A stretch of DNA of 64,000 nucleotides. Source: Runella slithyformis DSM 19594 (GTDB lineage: Bacteria; Bacteroidota; Bacteroidia; Cytophagales; Spirosomataceae). Position 1 is the stretch's first letter, and every line of letters starts with the position of its first letter. Shown piece by piece: positions 9,579 through 19,301 of the stretch. The notes below the pieces were generated by a model, which was not told the DNA's origin, made no database searches, and saw nothing but the letters and a program-made list of their open reading frames with translations. Location: positions 4,229,001-4,293,000 of the forward strand of contig NC_015703.1 of assembly GCF_000218895.1 (NCBI RefSeq), read 5' to 3'. The position numbers were made by a program, and so were the translations under genes.

Positions 9579-9645
9579 CGGAATGCGAAGTCTGTATTGA
9601 CCTGTTTTTGTTAAAACCAATGACTTATATTACCTACCTATTATA

Positions 9646-10833
9646 ATGACTTATTTTGAAAATCGCCGGTTGGCCTTGGAAATGGCTTATAACGAATTGG
9701 TTAGCCGAAAAAATACCAAAGAAAAATTAGGGAACGGACTTTATGACCGTTATGAAAATCCGGTGCTGACAGCCGCTCATGCCCCGTTGTTTTGGCGGTA
9801 TGATCTGAACCCTGAAACAAATCCGTATTTGATAGAACGGTTCGGAATCAATGCTGCTTTCAACGCGGGAGCTATTAAGTGGAACGGCAGTTATCTATTA
9901 TCTGTGCGTGTAGAAGGAGCAGACCGTAAATCCTTTTTTGCCATTGCCGAAAGTCCCAATGGGGTAGATAATTTTCGTTTTTGGGATTTTCCTATTACGA
10001 TGCCCGAGACTGACGTGCCCGACGGAAACGTATATGATATGCGGTTGGTAGCCCACGAAGACGGCTGGATCTATGGGCTGTTTTGTACCGAACGCAAAGA
10101 CCCCAATGCCAAAAAAGGCGATGAAAGTTCGGCCGTGGCTCAATGCGGCATAGCGCGTACTAAAGATCTGAAAACGTGGGAGCGCTTGCCCGACCTAAAA
10201 ACGCCTTCACCGCAACAGCGCAACGTGGTGCTTCATCCTGAATTTGTAAACGGAAAATACGCGCTTTACACCCGTCCGCAGGATGGTTTTATCGAAGCCG
10301 GAACGGGCGGGGGAATTGGATTGGGTTTTACCGATTCCATGGAAAATGCGGTGGTGGAAAAAGAATTTATTGTGGACGAAAAAAGCTACCATACCGTTTA
10401 CGAAGTCAAAAACGGACAGGGTCCGGCGCCCCTCAAAACTGAGCAAGGCTGGTTGCACCTGGCGCACGGCGTACGCAACACAGCCGCCGGTCTGCGCTAC
10501 GTTTTGTACATGTTCATGACTGATTTAAATGATTTGACAAAAGTGATCTATAAACCGGCAGGGTATTTCATTGCACCCGACGGTGATGAACGCGTAGGAG
10601 ATGTATCAAACGTAACCTTTTCCAACGGATGGATTTTGGACGATGATGGAACGGTCTTTATCTATTACGCCTCTTCCGATACGCGTATGCACGTAGCCAC
10701 GAGTACGATTGAAAAACTGGTAGATTACTGTATCCATACGCCCGCCGACGGCCTGCGCTCGGCAGCTTCGGTAGAGCGTCTGAAAGGGTTGATTGAGAAG
10801 AATTTAGCGTATTTGGGGGAAGGAAGGCAGTAG
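9646..10833 (+). CDS. GH130 4-O-beta-D-mannosyl-D-glucose phosphorylase
   Basis: A 395-residue cytoplasmic five-bladed propeller enzyme that uses phosphate to split mannosyl-glucose into mannose 1-phosphate and glucose. The catalytic Asp falls at residue 131 in NVYDMRL, the same position as in the characterised B. fragilis enzyme. The GH130 features [17 protein letters not shown] and [20 protein letters not shown] are present, and no signal peptide is seen. The linked 2-epimerase gene makes its substrate from mannobiose, which supports subfamily 1 rather than a mannosyl-GlcNAc or oligomannan phosphorylase. It is followed by a strong hairpin at 10850. Confidence 0.93.
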   Translation: MTYFENRRLALEMAYNELVSRKNTKEKLGNGLYDRYENPVLTAAHAPLFWRYDLNPETNPYLIERFGINAAFNAGAIKWNGSYLLSVRVEGADRKSFFAIAESPNGVDNFRFWDFPITMPETDVPDGNVYDMRLVAHEDGWIYGLFCTERKDPNAKKGDESSAVAQCGIARTKDLKTWERLPDLKTPSPQQRNVVLHPEFVNGKYALYTRPQDGFIEAGTGGGIGLGFTDSMENAVVEKEFIVDEKSYHTVYEVKNGQGPAPLKTEQGWLHLAHGVRNTAAGLRYVLYMFMTDLNDLTKVIYKPAGYFIAPDGDERVGDVSNVTFSNGWILDDDGTVFIYYASSDTRMHVATSTIEKLVDYCIHTPADGLRSAASVERLKGLIEKNLAYLGEGRQ

Positions 10834-10849
10834 AGATAATATAGCCGGC

Positions 10850-10882
10850 AGACTTGGAAAGTCTCCAAGACTTTCCAAGTCT
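10850..10882. terminator. Hairpin between convergent GH130 and Uma2 genes
   Basis: A perfect 14-base stem (10850-10863 with 10869-10882) and a 5-base loop. It begins 16 bases after the GH130 stop and overlaps the last bases of the opposing Uma2 gene, so it can end both transcripts. It lacks a strong T-tract. If efficient, it separates the 2-epimerase gene from the upstream promoter. Confidence 0.75.
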
Positions 10883-11552
10883 ATCCTTGCTTGGGTTTCA
10901 TCAGTTCCTGTAACGTTGTTTTATTGATTTGTTCGTCAAAAACTGCAGCAACGGGAATCTCGAAACCTTCAATGACGAAGCTTTTGATGTCCTGACTGAT
11001 CAAATGCGTTTTGGCAGGCATATATTCAGTATCATTGCCAATCAAAATGAATTGGTCAATGAGTTGACGATTGGGGTCAATAATCCAGTATTCTCGGATA
11101 CCGTGAGCCGCGTAATCCTGATGCTTAATCGTTCGGTCATTTTTGGCTGTGCTTCTGGATAAGATTTCTACTGCAAAATCAGGAGCCGGGAAAATCATTT
11201 GGTCGTCGGAAAAGCCTTTTGTTTTCTCACTTAACCAAAAACAAATATCAGGTTCATAATCGTTGCGAGTGAGAGCAATCAATGCCTTTTCAACAGCGAT
11301 TTCACCTAAATCATTTAAAGAGGCATAAACACCTAAAATTCTTGAAAGAAGTGTAGATGCTTTCCAATGCTTACGCTTCACTGGAGAGCGCAAAATGACT
11401 TCACCATTAATAAATTCAGCTTTTTTGTCCTCGTCCAGCCATTCGCGGAAAGCCATGCGTTTTTGGTATTCGGCAGATAAAAAGTAATTTACTTTATCCA
11501 TCAATAATTTAGCGTCAGGACGTTCCAGAATTTTTTCACCGGTAATATTCAT
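10881..11552 (-). CDS. Uma2 family (DUF820) endonuclease-fold protein
   Basis: A 223-residue protein of the Uma2 family, a restriction-endonuclease-like fold of unknown cellular role. The core is visible as PDFAVEILSRST (acid and following Glu), then an IKHQDYAAHGIREYWIIDP segment with the typical Lys-Tyr and EYWIID motifs. It lies on the reverse strand between the GH130 and epimerase genes, which elsewhere are neighbours. It therefore looks like a later insertion. Three more Uma2 genes are in this window (23035, 47379, 52338), and they differ greatly in sequence. Confidence 0.85.
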   Translation of the reverse strand: MNITGEKILERPDAKLLMDKVNYFLSAEYQKRMAFREWLDEDKKAEFINGEVILRSPVKRKHWKASTLLSRILGVYASLNDLGEIAVEKALIALTRNDYEPDICFWLSEKTKGFSDDQMIFPAPDFAVEILSRSTAKNDRTIKHQDYAAHGIREYWIIDPNRQLIDQFILIGNDTEYMPAKTHLISQDIKSFVIEGFEIPVAAVFDEQINKTTLQELMKPKQG

Positions 11553-11609
11553 CAGTCAACAGGATTTTAAACTCAAATATGACGTATTTTAAGCGTTTTC
11601 AAGTTCGAA

Positions 11610-12794
11610 ATGCACCTTTTACTTCAGAAGTATAAACAGGAAATTCAGAAGGAATTAACCCAGGTTCTTTCTTTTTGGGAAGCTTATTCCCTCGACCCAA
11701 TCAACGGCGGTTTTATCGGAAAAATGGACTTCGAGGGTACTGTTCACCCCGAGGCCGAAAAGGGCGGGGTACTCAATGCCCGCATTTTGTGGACCTTTTC
11801 AGCGGCTTTTAATGCCGGCTCCGAAGAATCTCTCAAAATCGCCCATCGCGCCTATCACTATATTAATCAACACTTTCGAGACCAAACATACGGGGGAGTG
11901 TATTGGTCGGTGGATGCGCAGGGAAAACCGTTGAGTACCCGTAAGCAGGTCTATGGGCTGGCTTTTACCATCTATGGATTGACGGAATACTATCGGGCCA
12001 CAAACCATCAGGCGGCGCTGGATTTTGCCCTTGAACTGTTTGAACTCATTGAAAAATACAGTTTTGACCCCGAAAAGGGCGGGTATTGGGAAGCCTTTAC
12101 GCAGGAATGGCAACTCCTCGAAGACGCGCGCCTGAGTGAAAAAGACCGCAACGATCCCAAAACCATGAATACCCATCTTCACATCATCGAGGCCTACGTG
12201 AACTTATATCAGGTATGGCCCAATGAACGGGTGAAGGTCAAGGTTCGGCATTTATTGGATGTTTTTGAAAACTATATTATTGATGCTCAAACCGGGCACA
12301 TGAGGCTGTTTTTTGACAAAAGATGGCACCCTCAGTCCACTGCTGTTTCTTTTGGACACGACATTGAAGCGTCTTGGCTGTTGTACGAAGCAGCGGAAGT
12401 GTTACATGATAATGCACTTTTGGAAAAATGGAAATCCATCGCGCTTCGTATGGCCGATGCCGCCGCCGAAGGTTTCAACGAAGACGGTAGTTTGAACCAT
12501 GAATTTGACCCGGTTACGCAGCATTGGGATTCGCACCGCGAATGGTGGGTAACCGCGGAGGGTATGGTTGGGTACTTAAATGCTTTTCAGTTAAGCGGCG
12601 ATGCCCGTTATCTCCGGTATGTTGAGCATCTTTGGGAATTTGCCAAAACGTACCTTATCAACACCAAAATCGGTGAGTGGAATTGGGGCGTGTACGATGA
12701 TAGGTCACCGATGAAGACCGAAGACCGCATTGGGTTTTGGAAATGCCCGTACCACAATGCTCGTGCCTGTCTGGAGATTGTAAAAAGAATCTAA
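11610..12794 (+). CDS. Cellobiose (mannobiose) 2-epimerase
   Basis: A 394-residue cytoplasmic (alpha/alpha)6-barrel enzyme of the N-acylglucosamine 2-epimerase superfamily. It inverts C2 of the reducing-end sugar. Active-site residues known from cellobiose 2-epimerases are all present: His189/His191 in NTHLHIIEAY, His250, Glu253 and Trp256 in FGHDIEASW, Trp313 and Glu317 in WWVTAEGM, and His382 in PYHNAR. In this locus it should turn beta-1,4-mannobiose into mannosyl-glucose for the GH130 phosphorylase. The ATG at 11610 gives the expected N-terminus with no signal peptide. A GH5 gene starts 12 bases downstream, so these two are probably co-transcribed. Confidence 0.93.
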   Translation: MHLLLQKYKQEIQKELTQVLSFWEAYSLDPINGGFIGKMDFEGTVHPEAEKGGVLNARILWTFSAAFNAGSEESLKIAHRAYHYINQHFRDQTYGGVYWSVDAQGKPLSTRKQVYGLAFTIYGLTEYYRATNHQAALDFALELFELIEKYSFDPEKGGYWEAFTQEWQLLEDARLSEKDRNDPKTMNTHLHIIEAYVNLYQVWPNERVKVKVRHLLDVFENYIIDAQTGHMRLFFDKRWHPQSTAVSFGHDIEASWLLYEAAEVLHDNALLEKWKSIALRMADAAAEGFNEDGSLNHEFDPVTQHWDSHREWWVTAEGMVGYLNAFQLSGDARYLRYVEHLWEFAKTYLINTKIGEWNWGVYDDRSPMKTEDRIGFWKCPYHNARACLEIVKRI

Positions 12795-12806
12795 TGTATA
12801 TTCCTC

Positions 12807-13820
12807 ATGTTGAGATTACAAACACACCTGTTACTGCTGACGTTTAGCTTTCTATTCAGTGCCGGCTTTGCCCAAACTCCCCTCAAAAAGATCAAAGTTG
12901 AGGGAAATAAATTCGTTACCGAAGATGGTAAAACAATCGTATTCAGAGGTTTGAATGTGGCTGATCCCGACAATCTGCTCACCAAAGGACATTGGGATAA
13001 AGCCTTCTTTCAGGAAGTTAAAAATTGGGGAGCCAACATTGTGCGGTTTCCCGTTCATCCGGTCGCATGGCGTAAACAGGGGAAAGAAAACTATCTGAAA
13101 CTGCTCAATGATGGAGTAAAATGGGCGACGGAATTGGGATTGTACGTCATCATTGACTGGCACTCGATTGGGAACCTACGTACAGAGATGTATCAGTCAG
13201 ATATGTACGAAACCACCCAAAAAGAAACCTTTGAGTTTTGGCGAACGATGGCAAAACAGTACAAAGGCAACAATACGGTCGCTTTTTTTGAATTGTTCAA
13301 CGAACCCACTGTGTATAACGGCCAGCTGGGAACCTGTACTTGGGCGCAGTGGAAAGAATTGAACGAGGAAATGATCGGGATCATCCGGGCCCACGGCAAC
13401 GATGCCATCCCTTTAGTGGCAGGCTTCAATTGGGCGTATGATTTGACTCCTGTCAAAGAAAGCCCCATCAATGCGCCCGGTATTGCGTACGTCAGTCATC
13501 CGTATCCGATGAAACGACCCAAACCCTGGGAAGATAAATGGACGGCCGATTGGGGATTTGTGGCATCGAAATACCCACTCTTACTGACCGAAATTGGATT
13601 TTCGGGAGCGGAAGAAACCGGGGCGCACGTACCTGTTATCAGCGACGAATCTTACGGTGAGGCTATCACCAAATACACGGCCGAACGCGGTATCAGTTGG
13701 GTGGGTTGGGTCTTTGATGACCGCTGGGCTCCGCGCATGTTTTCCGACTGGAATTTTACCCCCACACGGCAGGGAAAATACTTCAAAAAAGTGCTTTTAG
13801 AATCTAACTCCGTTAAATGA
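12807..13820 (+). CDS. GH5 family secreted beta-glycanase
   Basis: A 337-residue protein with a signal peptide (MLRLQTHLLLLTFSFLF...GFAQ) and a single GH5 barrel. The acid/base is Glu166 in ELFNEP and the nucleophile is Glu262 in LLTEIGF; VIIDWHS is the family's strand-4 motif. GH5 covers cellulases and mannanases, among others. The position directly behind the epimerase and ahead of an acetylesterase suggests endo-action on mannan or glucomannan. That is inference; the sequence alone does not fix the substrate. Confidence 0.87.
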   Translation: MLRLQTHLLLLTFSFLFSAGFAQTPLKKIKVEGNKFVTEDGKTIVFRGLNVADPDNLLTKGHWDKAFFQEVKNWGANIVRFPVHPVAWRKQGKENYLKLLNDGVKWATELGLYVIIDWHSIGNLRTEMYQSDMYETTQKETFEFWRTMAKQYKGNNTVAFFELFNEPTVYNGQLGTCTWAQWKELNEEMIGIIRAHGNDAIPLVAGFNWAYDLTPVKESPINAPGIAYVSHPYPMKRPKPWEDKWTADWGFVASKYPLLLTEIGFSGAEETGAHVPVISDESYGEAITKYTAERGISWVGWVFDDRWAPRMFSDWNFTPTRQGKYFKKVLLESNSVK

Positions 13821-13905
13821 GAGTTCCTTAAATGCGGAAGTAATTCTTCCAATTCTGACTTTTGGGTCCTGGAAAGCATTCTGCCAACGTTACCAATCCT
13901 AATCC

Positions 13906-15861
13906 ATGATGAAACGATTTTTACTCTTTTGCTTTGTTCTCATTCAATTTCAAAGTTTTGCTCAACTCAAACTTGCCCGGTTATTTTCCGACCACGTAGT
14001 GTTGCAACGTCAAAAACCGGTTCCCGTATGGGGCTGGGCCAAACCCAAAGAAAAAGTGACGGTGACGTTGGCCGGGCAAAAGCAAATGGCTACGGCCGAT
14101 GCCTCCGGGAAATGGCTGGTAAAATTTACCCCGATGGAAGCAGGCGGCCCGCACCAACTGACCGTCACGGCCAAATCGGGCAAACTGGAAGTCAATGATA
14201 TTTTGATGGGCGAAGTATGGCTTTGCTCCGGGCAATCGAATATGGAATGGCCCGTTCAGCAGGCCGATAACTTCAAAGTGGAGAAAAAAAACGCTGATTT
14301 TCCCCAAATACGGCACTTTTTTGTAGCACACGATGTCACCCTGCAACCGCAATCTGATTTGACTTCGGGCGAATGGAAGATATGTAATGAGGCAAATGTC
14401 GGCCATTTTACGGCCATCGGTTTTTTCTTTGCCCGCGAGTTATACCAAAAACTAAACATCCCCATTGGCCTTCTGCATTCGTCCTGGGGAGGTTCACAAC
14501 TGGAGGGCTGGCTCAGCAAAGAAGCCATGTTGAGCCATGAAGAATTAAAACCGGTTGCCGAAACCTTACCCAAGACTTGGGAGGAAGCCGACGCCCTTCT
14601 TGATCTCAAAGTGCGTAAACAACTGCTGAAAAGTGACGTGACGCCCACGCTCGCCGATGAGAAAAAATACACCGAAGCAGGTTACGATTTTTCAAAATGG
14701 CTCAATGCCGGCAGCCCGCTGGGGCAGTGGGATTGGAAAGGGATCTGGATGTTTCGGGGCAAAGGATTTATGGCGCGTACGGTCGAAATTTCGGAAGATA
14801 TGATTGGTCAACCCACGGTATTGGGGTTGGGAATTCAGGACAGTTTCAATGAAATCTATGTCAACGGGCAATTGGTGTCGCAGGGGATCATGGAAGGAAC
14901 GCGCAGGATCTCATTACCGGCCAATACCTGGAAAAACGGAAATAATCAATTGGTAGTTAAGTTTGGGAATATGGTGCAGCTTCCGTGGTATGGGCTGGGA
15001 GTGAACGGGACGCCTGAGGATTTGTTGGTAAGTACAAAAGACAGTAAAATAAGTTTGGCAAACGGCTGGTATCTGATGCCTTCTTTTGCTGAGCCGCATA
15101 CCTACAATCACAGCAGTAACAATGTAGCCACCACGATCTATAATGGCATGATCGCGCCGTTGGTGCCCTTTGCCATTCGTGGCTCATTGTGGTATCAGGG
15201 AGAATCTAATGCGGGACGGGCGTATCAGTATCGCCAAACGTTTCCGTTGATGATCAATGACTGGCGGCAACGTTGGAACGACGAATTCTCCTTTTATTTT
15301 GTACAGCTTTCAAGCTTCGGGGCTTACCAAAACAGCAATCAGGGCAGCGATTGGGCCGAACTGCGCGAAGCGCAAACCATGACGCTGAGCCTTCCCAAAA
15401 CGGGAATGGCCGTGACGACCGACGTGGGCAATCCTAACGATATTCACCCCACTAACAAACAGGAGGTAGGTCATCGACTGGCGCTCATTGCCCTAAAGTC
15501 GAATTATGGGATGGATGTGCTGCATTCCGGCCCGATGTACGAATCGGTTACGTTTGAGGAAGACCGGGCCTTGGTGACCTTTGACTATACCGGCGAAGGC
15601 TTAGTGGCGAAAGATAAATTCGGATACCTGAAAGGTTTTGAAATTGCGGGGGAAGACAGAGTGTTTTACTACGCAAAAGCGGAGATCATCGGGGATAAAG
15701 TAGAGGTGTATCACCCTAAGGTAACAAAACCCAAAGCTGTTCGCTATGGATGGGCCAACGCCCCCGAAGATGCCAATTTGTTCAACAGCGAAGGCTTGCC
15801 CGCCGGTCCTTTCCGTACCGATGACTGGCCCGGAAAAACCCTTGGAAAAAAGTTTGAATAA
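13906..15861 (+). CDS. SGNH-type sialate O-acetylesterase family protein, likely acetylmannan esterase
   Basis: A 651-residue exported esterase with a signal peptide (MKRFLLFCFVLIQFQSFAQ). Translation may begin at either of two adjacent ATGs (13906 or 13909). The nucleophile Ser111 is in CSGQSNMEW and the catalytic Asp-His pair in NDIHPTNK near residue 510. A jelly-roll insertion (about residues 285-385, with IQDSFNEIYVNG) resembles the sugar-binding domain of GH2 enzymes; such inserts are common in this family. Plant mannans are O-acetylated, so within this locus the enzyme probably strips acetyl groups. Sialic acid as substrate is unlikely because no sialidase or sialate-catabolism genes are nearby. 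Confidence 0.85.
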   Translation: MMKRFLLFCFVLIQFQSFAQLKLARLFSDHVVLQRQKPVPVWGWAKPKEKVTVTLAGQKQMATADASGKWLVKFTPMEAGGPHQLTVTAKSGKLEVNDILMGEVWLCSGQSNMEWPVQQADNFKVEKKNADFPQIRHFFVAHDVTLQPQSDLTSGEWKICNEANVGHFTAIGFFFARELYQKLNIPIGLLHSSWGGSQLEGWLSKEAMLSHEELKPVAETLPKTWEEADALLDLKVRKQLLKSDVTPTLADEKKYTEAGYDFSKWLNAGSPLGQWDWKGIWMFRGKGFMARTVEISEDMIGQPTVLGLGIQDSFNEIYVNGQLVSQGIMEGTRRISLPANTWKNGNNQLVVKFGNMVQLPWYGLGVNGTPEDLLVSTKDSKISLANGWYLMPSFAEPHTYNHSSNNVATTIYNGMIAPLVPFAIRGSLWYQGESNAGRAYQYRQTFPLMINDWRQRWNDEFSFYFVQLSSFGAYQNSNQGSDWAELREAQTMTLSLPKTGMAVTTDVGNPNDIHPTNKQEVGHRLALIALKSNYGMDVLHSGPMYESVTFEEDRALVTFDYTGEGLVAKDKFGYLKGFEIAGEDRVFYYAKAEIIGDKVEVYHPKVTKPKAVRYGWANAPEDANLFNSEGLPAGPFRTDDWPGKTLGKKFE

Positions 15862-16032
15862 AAACAGTGAATGCATTTCCCGCAACGCTTAGTGAGGAAA
15901 GAATAACAGCCTGTGCTGACAGATTGAACTAAACACTTTTACATTTTGCAGTTTTTCGGTTTATTATTTTTGGGTTCTTTATGAAGGAATGACTCTTCAT
16001 TGAGTAAAAAAACTAAAATCATTCTAATGCTA

Positions 16033-17022
16033 ATGACGTATATACCCAATCCTGCTCGATACGAGCACATGACCTACCGCCGATGCGGCAAAAGCGGTCT
16101 CAAACTGCCCGCGATTTCGTTGGGCTTATGGCATAATTTTGGCGGTGTCGATGTGTTTGAAAACTACCGCGCGATCCTCCATGCCGCTTTTGACGCGGGA
16201 ATTACCCATTTCGATTTAGCCAATAACTACGGCCCGCCGCCGGGTTCGGCCGAAGAAAATTTTGGCACAATATTTAAAAAAGACTTTGCCGCTTACCGCG
16301 ATGAGCTGATTATTTCATCAAAGGCAGGTCACTTAATGTGGCCGGGGCCGTATGGCGAATGGGGTTCGCGGAAATACTTGATTGCGAGCTGCGACCAAAG
16401 TCTTAAACGCATGGGCCTGGACTACGTGGATATTTTTTATTCGCACCGTTTTGATCCCAATACCCCTTTGGAAGAAACCATGGGGGCGTTGGACAGCATC
16501 GTTCGTCAGGGAAAAGCACTGTACGTTGGAATCTCCGGCTACACGGCCGAAAATACGGCGAAAGCCATTCGGATCCTCAAAGATTTAGGGACGCCCTGCC
16601 TTATTCACCAACCCAAATATTCGATGCTTGAGCGGTGGGTAGAAGGCGGTTTACTGGATGTATTGGAAGAAACGGGCGTGGGGTGTATTCCTTTTTCACC
16701 ACTGGCCCAGGGACTTCTGACGGATAAATACCTGAAAGGAATTCCGAGCGATTCGAGGGCAGCCAAAGAACATGGCTTTCTGAAAACGAGTCAGATCACC
16801 CCCGAAACGCTTCTAAAGATCGAAAAGCTCAATGCGTTAGCCCTTGAACGCGGTCAAACATTGGCCCAAATGGCGCTGGCATGGTTGCTGAAAGATGCCC
16901 GCGTTACGTCGGTACTGATCGGGGCGAGCCGCGTTTCTCAATTGCAGGACTCCCTGAAATGCCTTGATAATCAAATCTTCAGTCCGGAAGAATTATCGAA
17001 AATTGAGGATATCCTAACGTAG
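16033..17022 (+). CDS. gpr: Aldo/keto reductase of the YghZ (L-glyceraldehyde 3-phosphate reductase) type
   Basis: A 329-residue NADPH-dependent reductase. I start it at 16033 (MTYIPNPARYEH), because E. coli YghZ begins in the same way and then runs into the same YRxCGKSGL and SLGLWHNFG blocks. The TTG at 16000 would add 11 unmatched residues. Catalytic Asp and Tyr lie in FDLANNYGPPPGSAEE, the Lys in ISSKAG and the His in IFYSHRFD. The C-terminal VLIGASR binds the cofactor phosphate. E. coli YghZ reduces L-glyceraldehyde 3-phosphate and other aldehydes. It follows the mannan genes by 171 bases with no strong terminator, so joint expression is possible but not shown. Confidence 0.87.
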   Translation: MTYIPNPARYEHMTYRRCGKSGLKLPAISLGLWHNFGGVDVFENYRAILHAAFDAGITHFDLANNYGPPPGSAEENFGTIFKKDFAAYRDELIISSKAGHLMWPGPYGEWGSRKYLIASCDQSLKRMGLDYVDIFYSHRFDPNTPLEETMGALDSIVRQGKALYVGISGYTAENTAKAIRILKDLGTPCLIHQPKYSMLERWVEGGLLDVLEETGVGCIPFSPLAQGLLTDKYLKGIPSDSRAAKEHGFLKTSQITPETLLKIEKLNALALERGQTLAQMALAWLLKDARVTSVLIGASRVSQLQDSLKCLDNQIFSPEELSKIEDILT

Positions 17023-17332
17023 GGGCGGGGTTTACCTCCGCCCGGTCTCGTGTCTGCCCGGCCTTGCGTCTGCTTGCAATGGTTTGAAGAAATGGGGCGG
17101 GGGGCACTCCGCCCCTGCAAAATACCGTTTGGACCTGTTACATTCAAAGGCCGAAAAAGGACAGTGATTGCCGAAAAATGACATTCATAAACCCCATTCA
17201 TCATTGTGCGGGGGTGTTGTCTTTAAAGGGGGTATAACGCTGTTATCGCTGTATCCTTTTTACTAATTTACAGTTTTGTTAGCTAAAACGGGCCGGAAAT
17301 ACGTTATTATAGGATAACCACTGTACGTTTAC
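17021..17332. repeat. Intergenic region with two REP-like GC-rich hairpins
   Basis: No coding frame was recognised here. One hairpin pairs 17023-17030 with 17036-17043; the 24 bases from 17021 match 59765-59788 at 22 positions. A second, in opposite arrangement, pairs 17094-17100 with 17109-17115. The two are about 70 bases apart, like paired REP elements in other bacteria. Farther right, two GCCGAAAAA motifs recur about 20 bases apart near 17150-17180. The promoter of the MscS gene should lie near the right end, but no clear TAnnTTTG was found. Confidence 0.6.
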
Positions 17333-18526
17333 ATGCCTATATTTCGCTTTTTATCCATCATCGTTTCGGGAGTATATCTTGTTTTTTTGGTTTCCTGTAC
17401 TGCTTATGGTCAGGCACTTCCACCTATTTCGCCCGCTCAGTTATTTGGTGATACATCAAATACAGAATCGTTTCGTGGTATGTATTCACAGCTTGGACGT
17501 ACGCCCACATTGAGTGATTGTCGTACGGGGAAAATTGTTCGTATACTGCCAAAAGGAGTCTATCAGGAGCTCAAGGATATTTATAAAAAAGCCCGTCGAG
17601 AGAAGTTGAGTCGGGTCTATGTCGAAGTAGAGGGATACTATGCCGAAGGAAGTAAAGATCAAATTATAGCACAGGAAATCGTTCTGTATCAAAATATACA
17701 GGTGTGTCCATCGCAGACCAAAACGTTTCTGGTAAGAATGAAAACTCAATTCATCGAATATGCCGAAACGCTCATCGAATGGGGGATAAAGTTTGGGATT
17801 GCTTTGGCCATTCTTCTGTTGGGGTTTACACTGATCAATTGGTTTGACAGACCCTTGAAATCGTTTATTGATAATCGCCAACGAGTCGATCCCTCAGTAA
17901 AGAGTTTTATCAAAAGTCTCATTTCGATCAGCCTGCGCATCAGTGTCATTATGATTTCAGGTGCATTTTTAGGGCTGAAAGTGACCGGATTTGTCGCATT
18001 GTTCAGTGCCGCAACGCTGGCGATCGGGTTTGCACTGCAAGGGAGTCTATCTAATTTTGCGGGTGGTTTTATCATTTTGCTGATGAAGCAATTTAAAGTG
18101 GGCGAAAAAATTACGTCACAGAATTTTACGGGAGTCGTACGTGATATCCTGATGTTTAATACCGTATTGGACACCGGCGACGGCCGCCGTGTCATGATTC
18201 CTAACGGCCCGTTACTCAACAATACTATCATTAATCATACCCGGGCAGGTTTTGAAAAACGGGTGCTGAAGATATACACAGCCTCCGATGTCGATACCGA
18301 ACATTTGAAATCTATCATCGCTGAACAAATGGCAGAAATTGAGGCACAAACGCTTATAGCCCTAACGGCTGATGTGAAGATCACCGATTGGAATGGGGAG
18401 CGGCTCGAAATTACGATTTCGTACCAAACCCCTACCCAACGAAGCGAGGAAATTTTTGAAAAGGTGGTTCAGCGTCTAAACAACCGCCTGCACCAAGAGG
18501 ATTTAACCTTTTATACAACCCTGTAA
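17333..18526 (+). CDS. MscS-family mechanosensitive channel
   Basis: A 397-residue membrane protein that should open under membrane tension and release solutes. It begins with a hydrophobic export segment and a periplasmic region (about residues 30-140). Three transmembrane helices follow, at roughly 146-165, 195-220 and 222-245. The last is the pore helix with GFALQGSLSNFAGGFIILL, the Ala/Gly-rich MscS hallmark. The cytoplasmic beta domain follows, with VMIPNGPLLNNTIINHT. Length and order fit a compact MscS with an extra N-terminal exported domain. No operon partner is evident. Confidence 0.9.
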   Translation: MPIFRFLSIIVSGVYLVFLVSCTAYGQALPPISPAQLFGDTSNTESFRGMYSQLGRTPTLSDCRTGKIVRILPKGVYQELKDIYKKARREKLSRVYVEVEGYYAEGSKDQIIAQEIVLYQNIQVCPSQTKTFLVRMKTQFIEYAETLIEWGIKFGIALAILLLGFTLINWFDRPLKSFIDNRQRVDPSVKSFIKSLISISLRISVIMISGAFLGLKVTGFVALFSAATLAIGFALQGSLSNFAGGFIILLMKQFKVGEKITSQNFTGVVRDILMFNTVLDTGDGRRVMIPNGPLLNNTIINHTRAGFEKRVLKIYTASDVDTEHLKSIIAEQMAEIEAQTLIALTADVKITDWNGERLEITISYQTPTQRSEEIFEKVVQRLNNRLHQEDLTFYTTL

Positions 18527-18559
18527 TTGTTTGTGAAGGTGCATTTTTAAGAAATTCTT

Positions 18560-18567
18560 TACCTTTG
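18560..18567 (+). promoter_or_regulatory. Bacteroidota -7 element TACCTTTG
   Basis: A TAnnTTTG match lies 22 bases before the ATG of the FAH-family gene. A TTTG at 18530-18533 could be the -33 element, but the 26-base gap is longer than usual, so only the -7 element is supported. Confidence 0.5.
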
Positions 18568-18589
18568 ATGCTTAAAAAAACGCCTTATT

Positions 18590-19201
18590 ATGAAAATCAT
18601 CTGCATTGGCCGCAACTACGTTGACCACATTCACGAACTTCAAAATGCCATCCCGGAAGATCCCGTTATTTTTCAAAAGCCCGACACGGCACTACTGAAA
18701 GAAAATGCCGCCTTTTACTATCCCGAATTTACCCAGGACCTTCATCATGAGGTAGAAATCGTGGTGAAGATCAATAAGATGGGCAAAAATATTGACGAAA
18801 AATTTGCCCATAAGTATTACGACGAAATCGGCATCGGTATTGACTTTACCGCCCGTGACCTCCAATCCAAACTGAAGTCAAAAGGACTGCCGTGGGAGCT
18901 GGCCAAAGCCTTTGACGGCTCGGCACCCATTTCGGAGTTTGTGCCTAAATCACAATTTGCCGATTTACAAAATCTTAATTTTCATTTGGACGTCAACGGC
19001 GAAACTCGCCAACAGGGCAATACCTCGTTGATGTTGTTTAAAATAGATTATATCATTTCGTTCATTTCACGCTTTTATACCCTCAAAACGGGTGATTTGC
19101 TTTTTACCGGTACACCCAAAGGCGTCAGTGCCGTGAAAGTAGGGGATACCCTTTCGGCCTATATTGAAGGGAAGAAAATGCTCGAGTTTGAAGTGAAATA
19201 A
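18590..19201 (+). CDS. Fumarylacetoacetate hydrolase (FAH) family protein
   Basis: A 203-residue enzyme matching the short single-domain FAH fold. Metal ligands are visible: Glu54 and Glu56 in HHEVEIVV and Asp85 in IGIDFTARD. A late LFTGTPKGVS segment is also typical. Members act as acylpyruvases, oxaloacetate decarboxylases or tautomerases, or in aromatic and sugar-acid breakdown. This compact form is most like acylpyruvase/FAHD1-type proteins, but the reaction cannot be assigned from context. It appears to be transcribed alone. Confidence 0.88.
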   Translation: MKIICIGRNYVDHIHELQNAIPEDPVIFQKPDTALLKENAAFYYPEFTQDLHHEVEIVVKINKMGKNIDEKFAHKYYDEIGIGIDFTARDLQSKLKSKGLPWELAKAFDGSAPISEFVPKSQFADLQNLNFHLDVNGETRQQGNTSLMLFKIDYIISFISRFYTLKTGDLLFTGTPKGVSAVKVGDTLSAYIEGKKMLEFEVK

Positions 19202-19301
19202 AAGGATAATCGAAAGGCAGCAGGAAGTGATTGGACCGATTTTTGTGCATCTCTGTGCGTCTTTAGTGAAAATGTGTGGTAATCAAACAGATGCTTTCGG
19301 C

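Noticed and set aside
10850-10882. The perfect hairpin as an insertion-sequence end
   Set aside because: No transposase or second inverted end lies nearby; a terminator between convergent genes explains it.
13906-15861. Sialic acid metabolism, suggested by the sialate O-acetylesterase family name
   Set aside because: No sialidase or N-acetylneuraminate genes are linked; mannan genes surround it.
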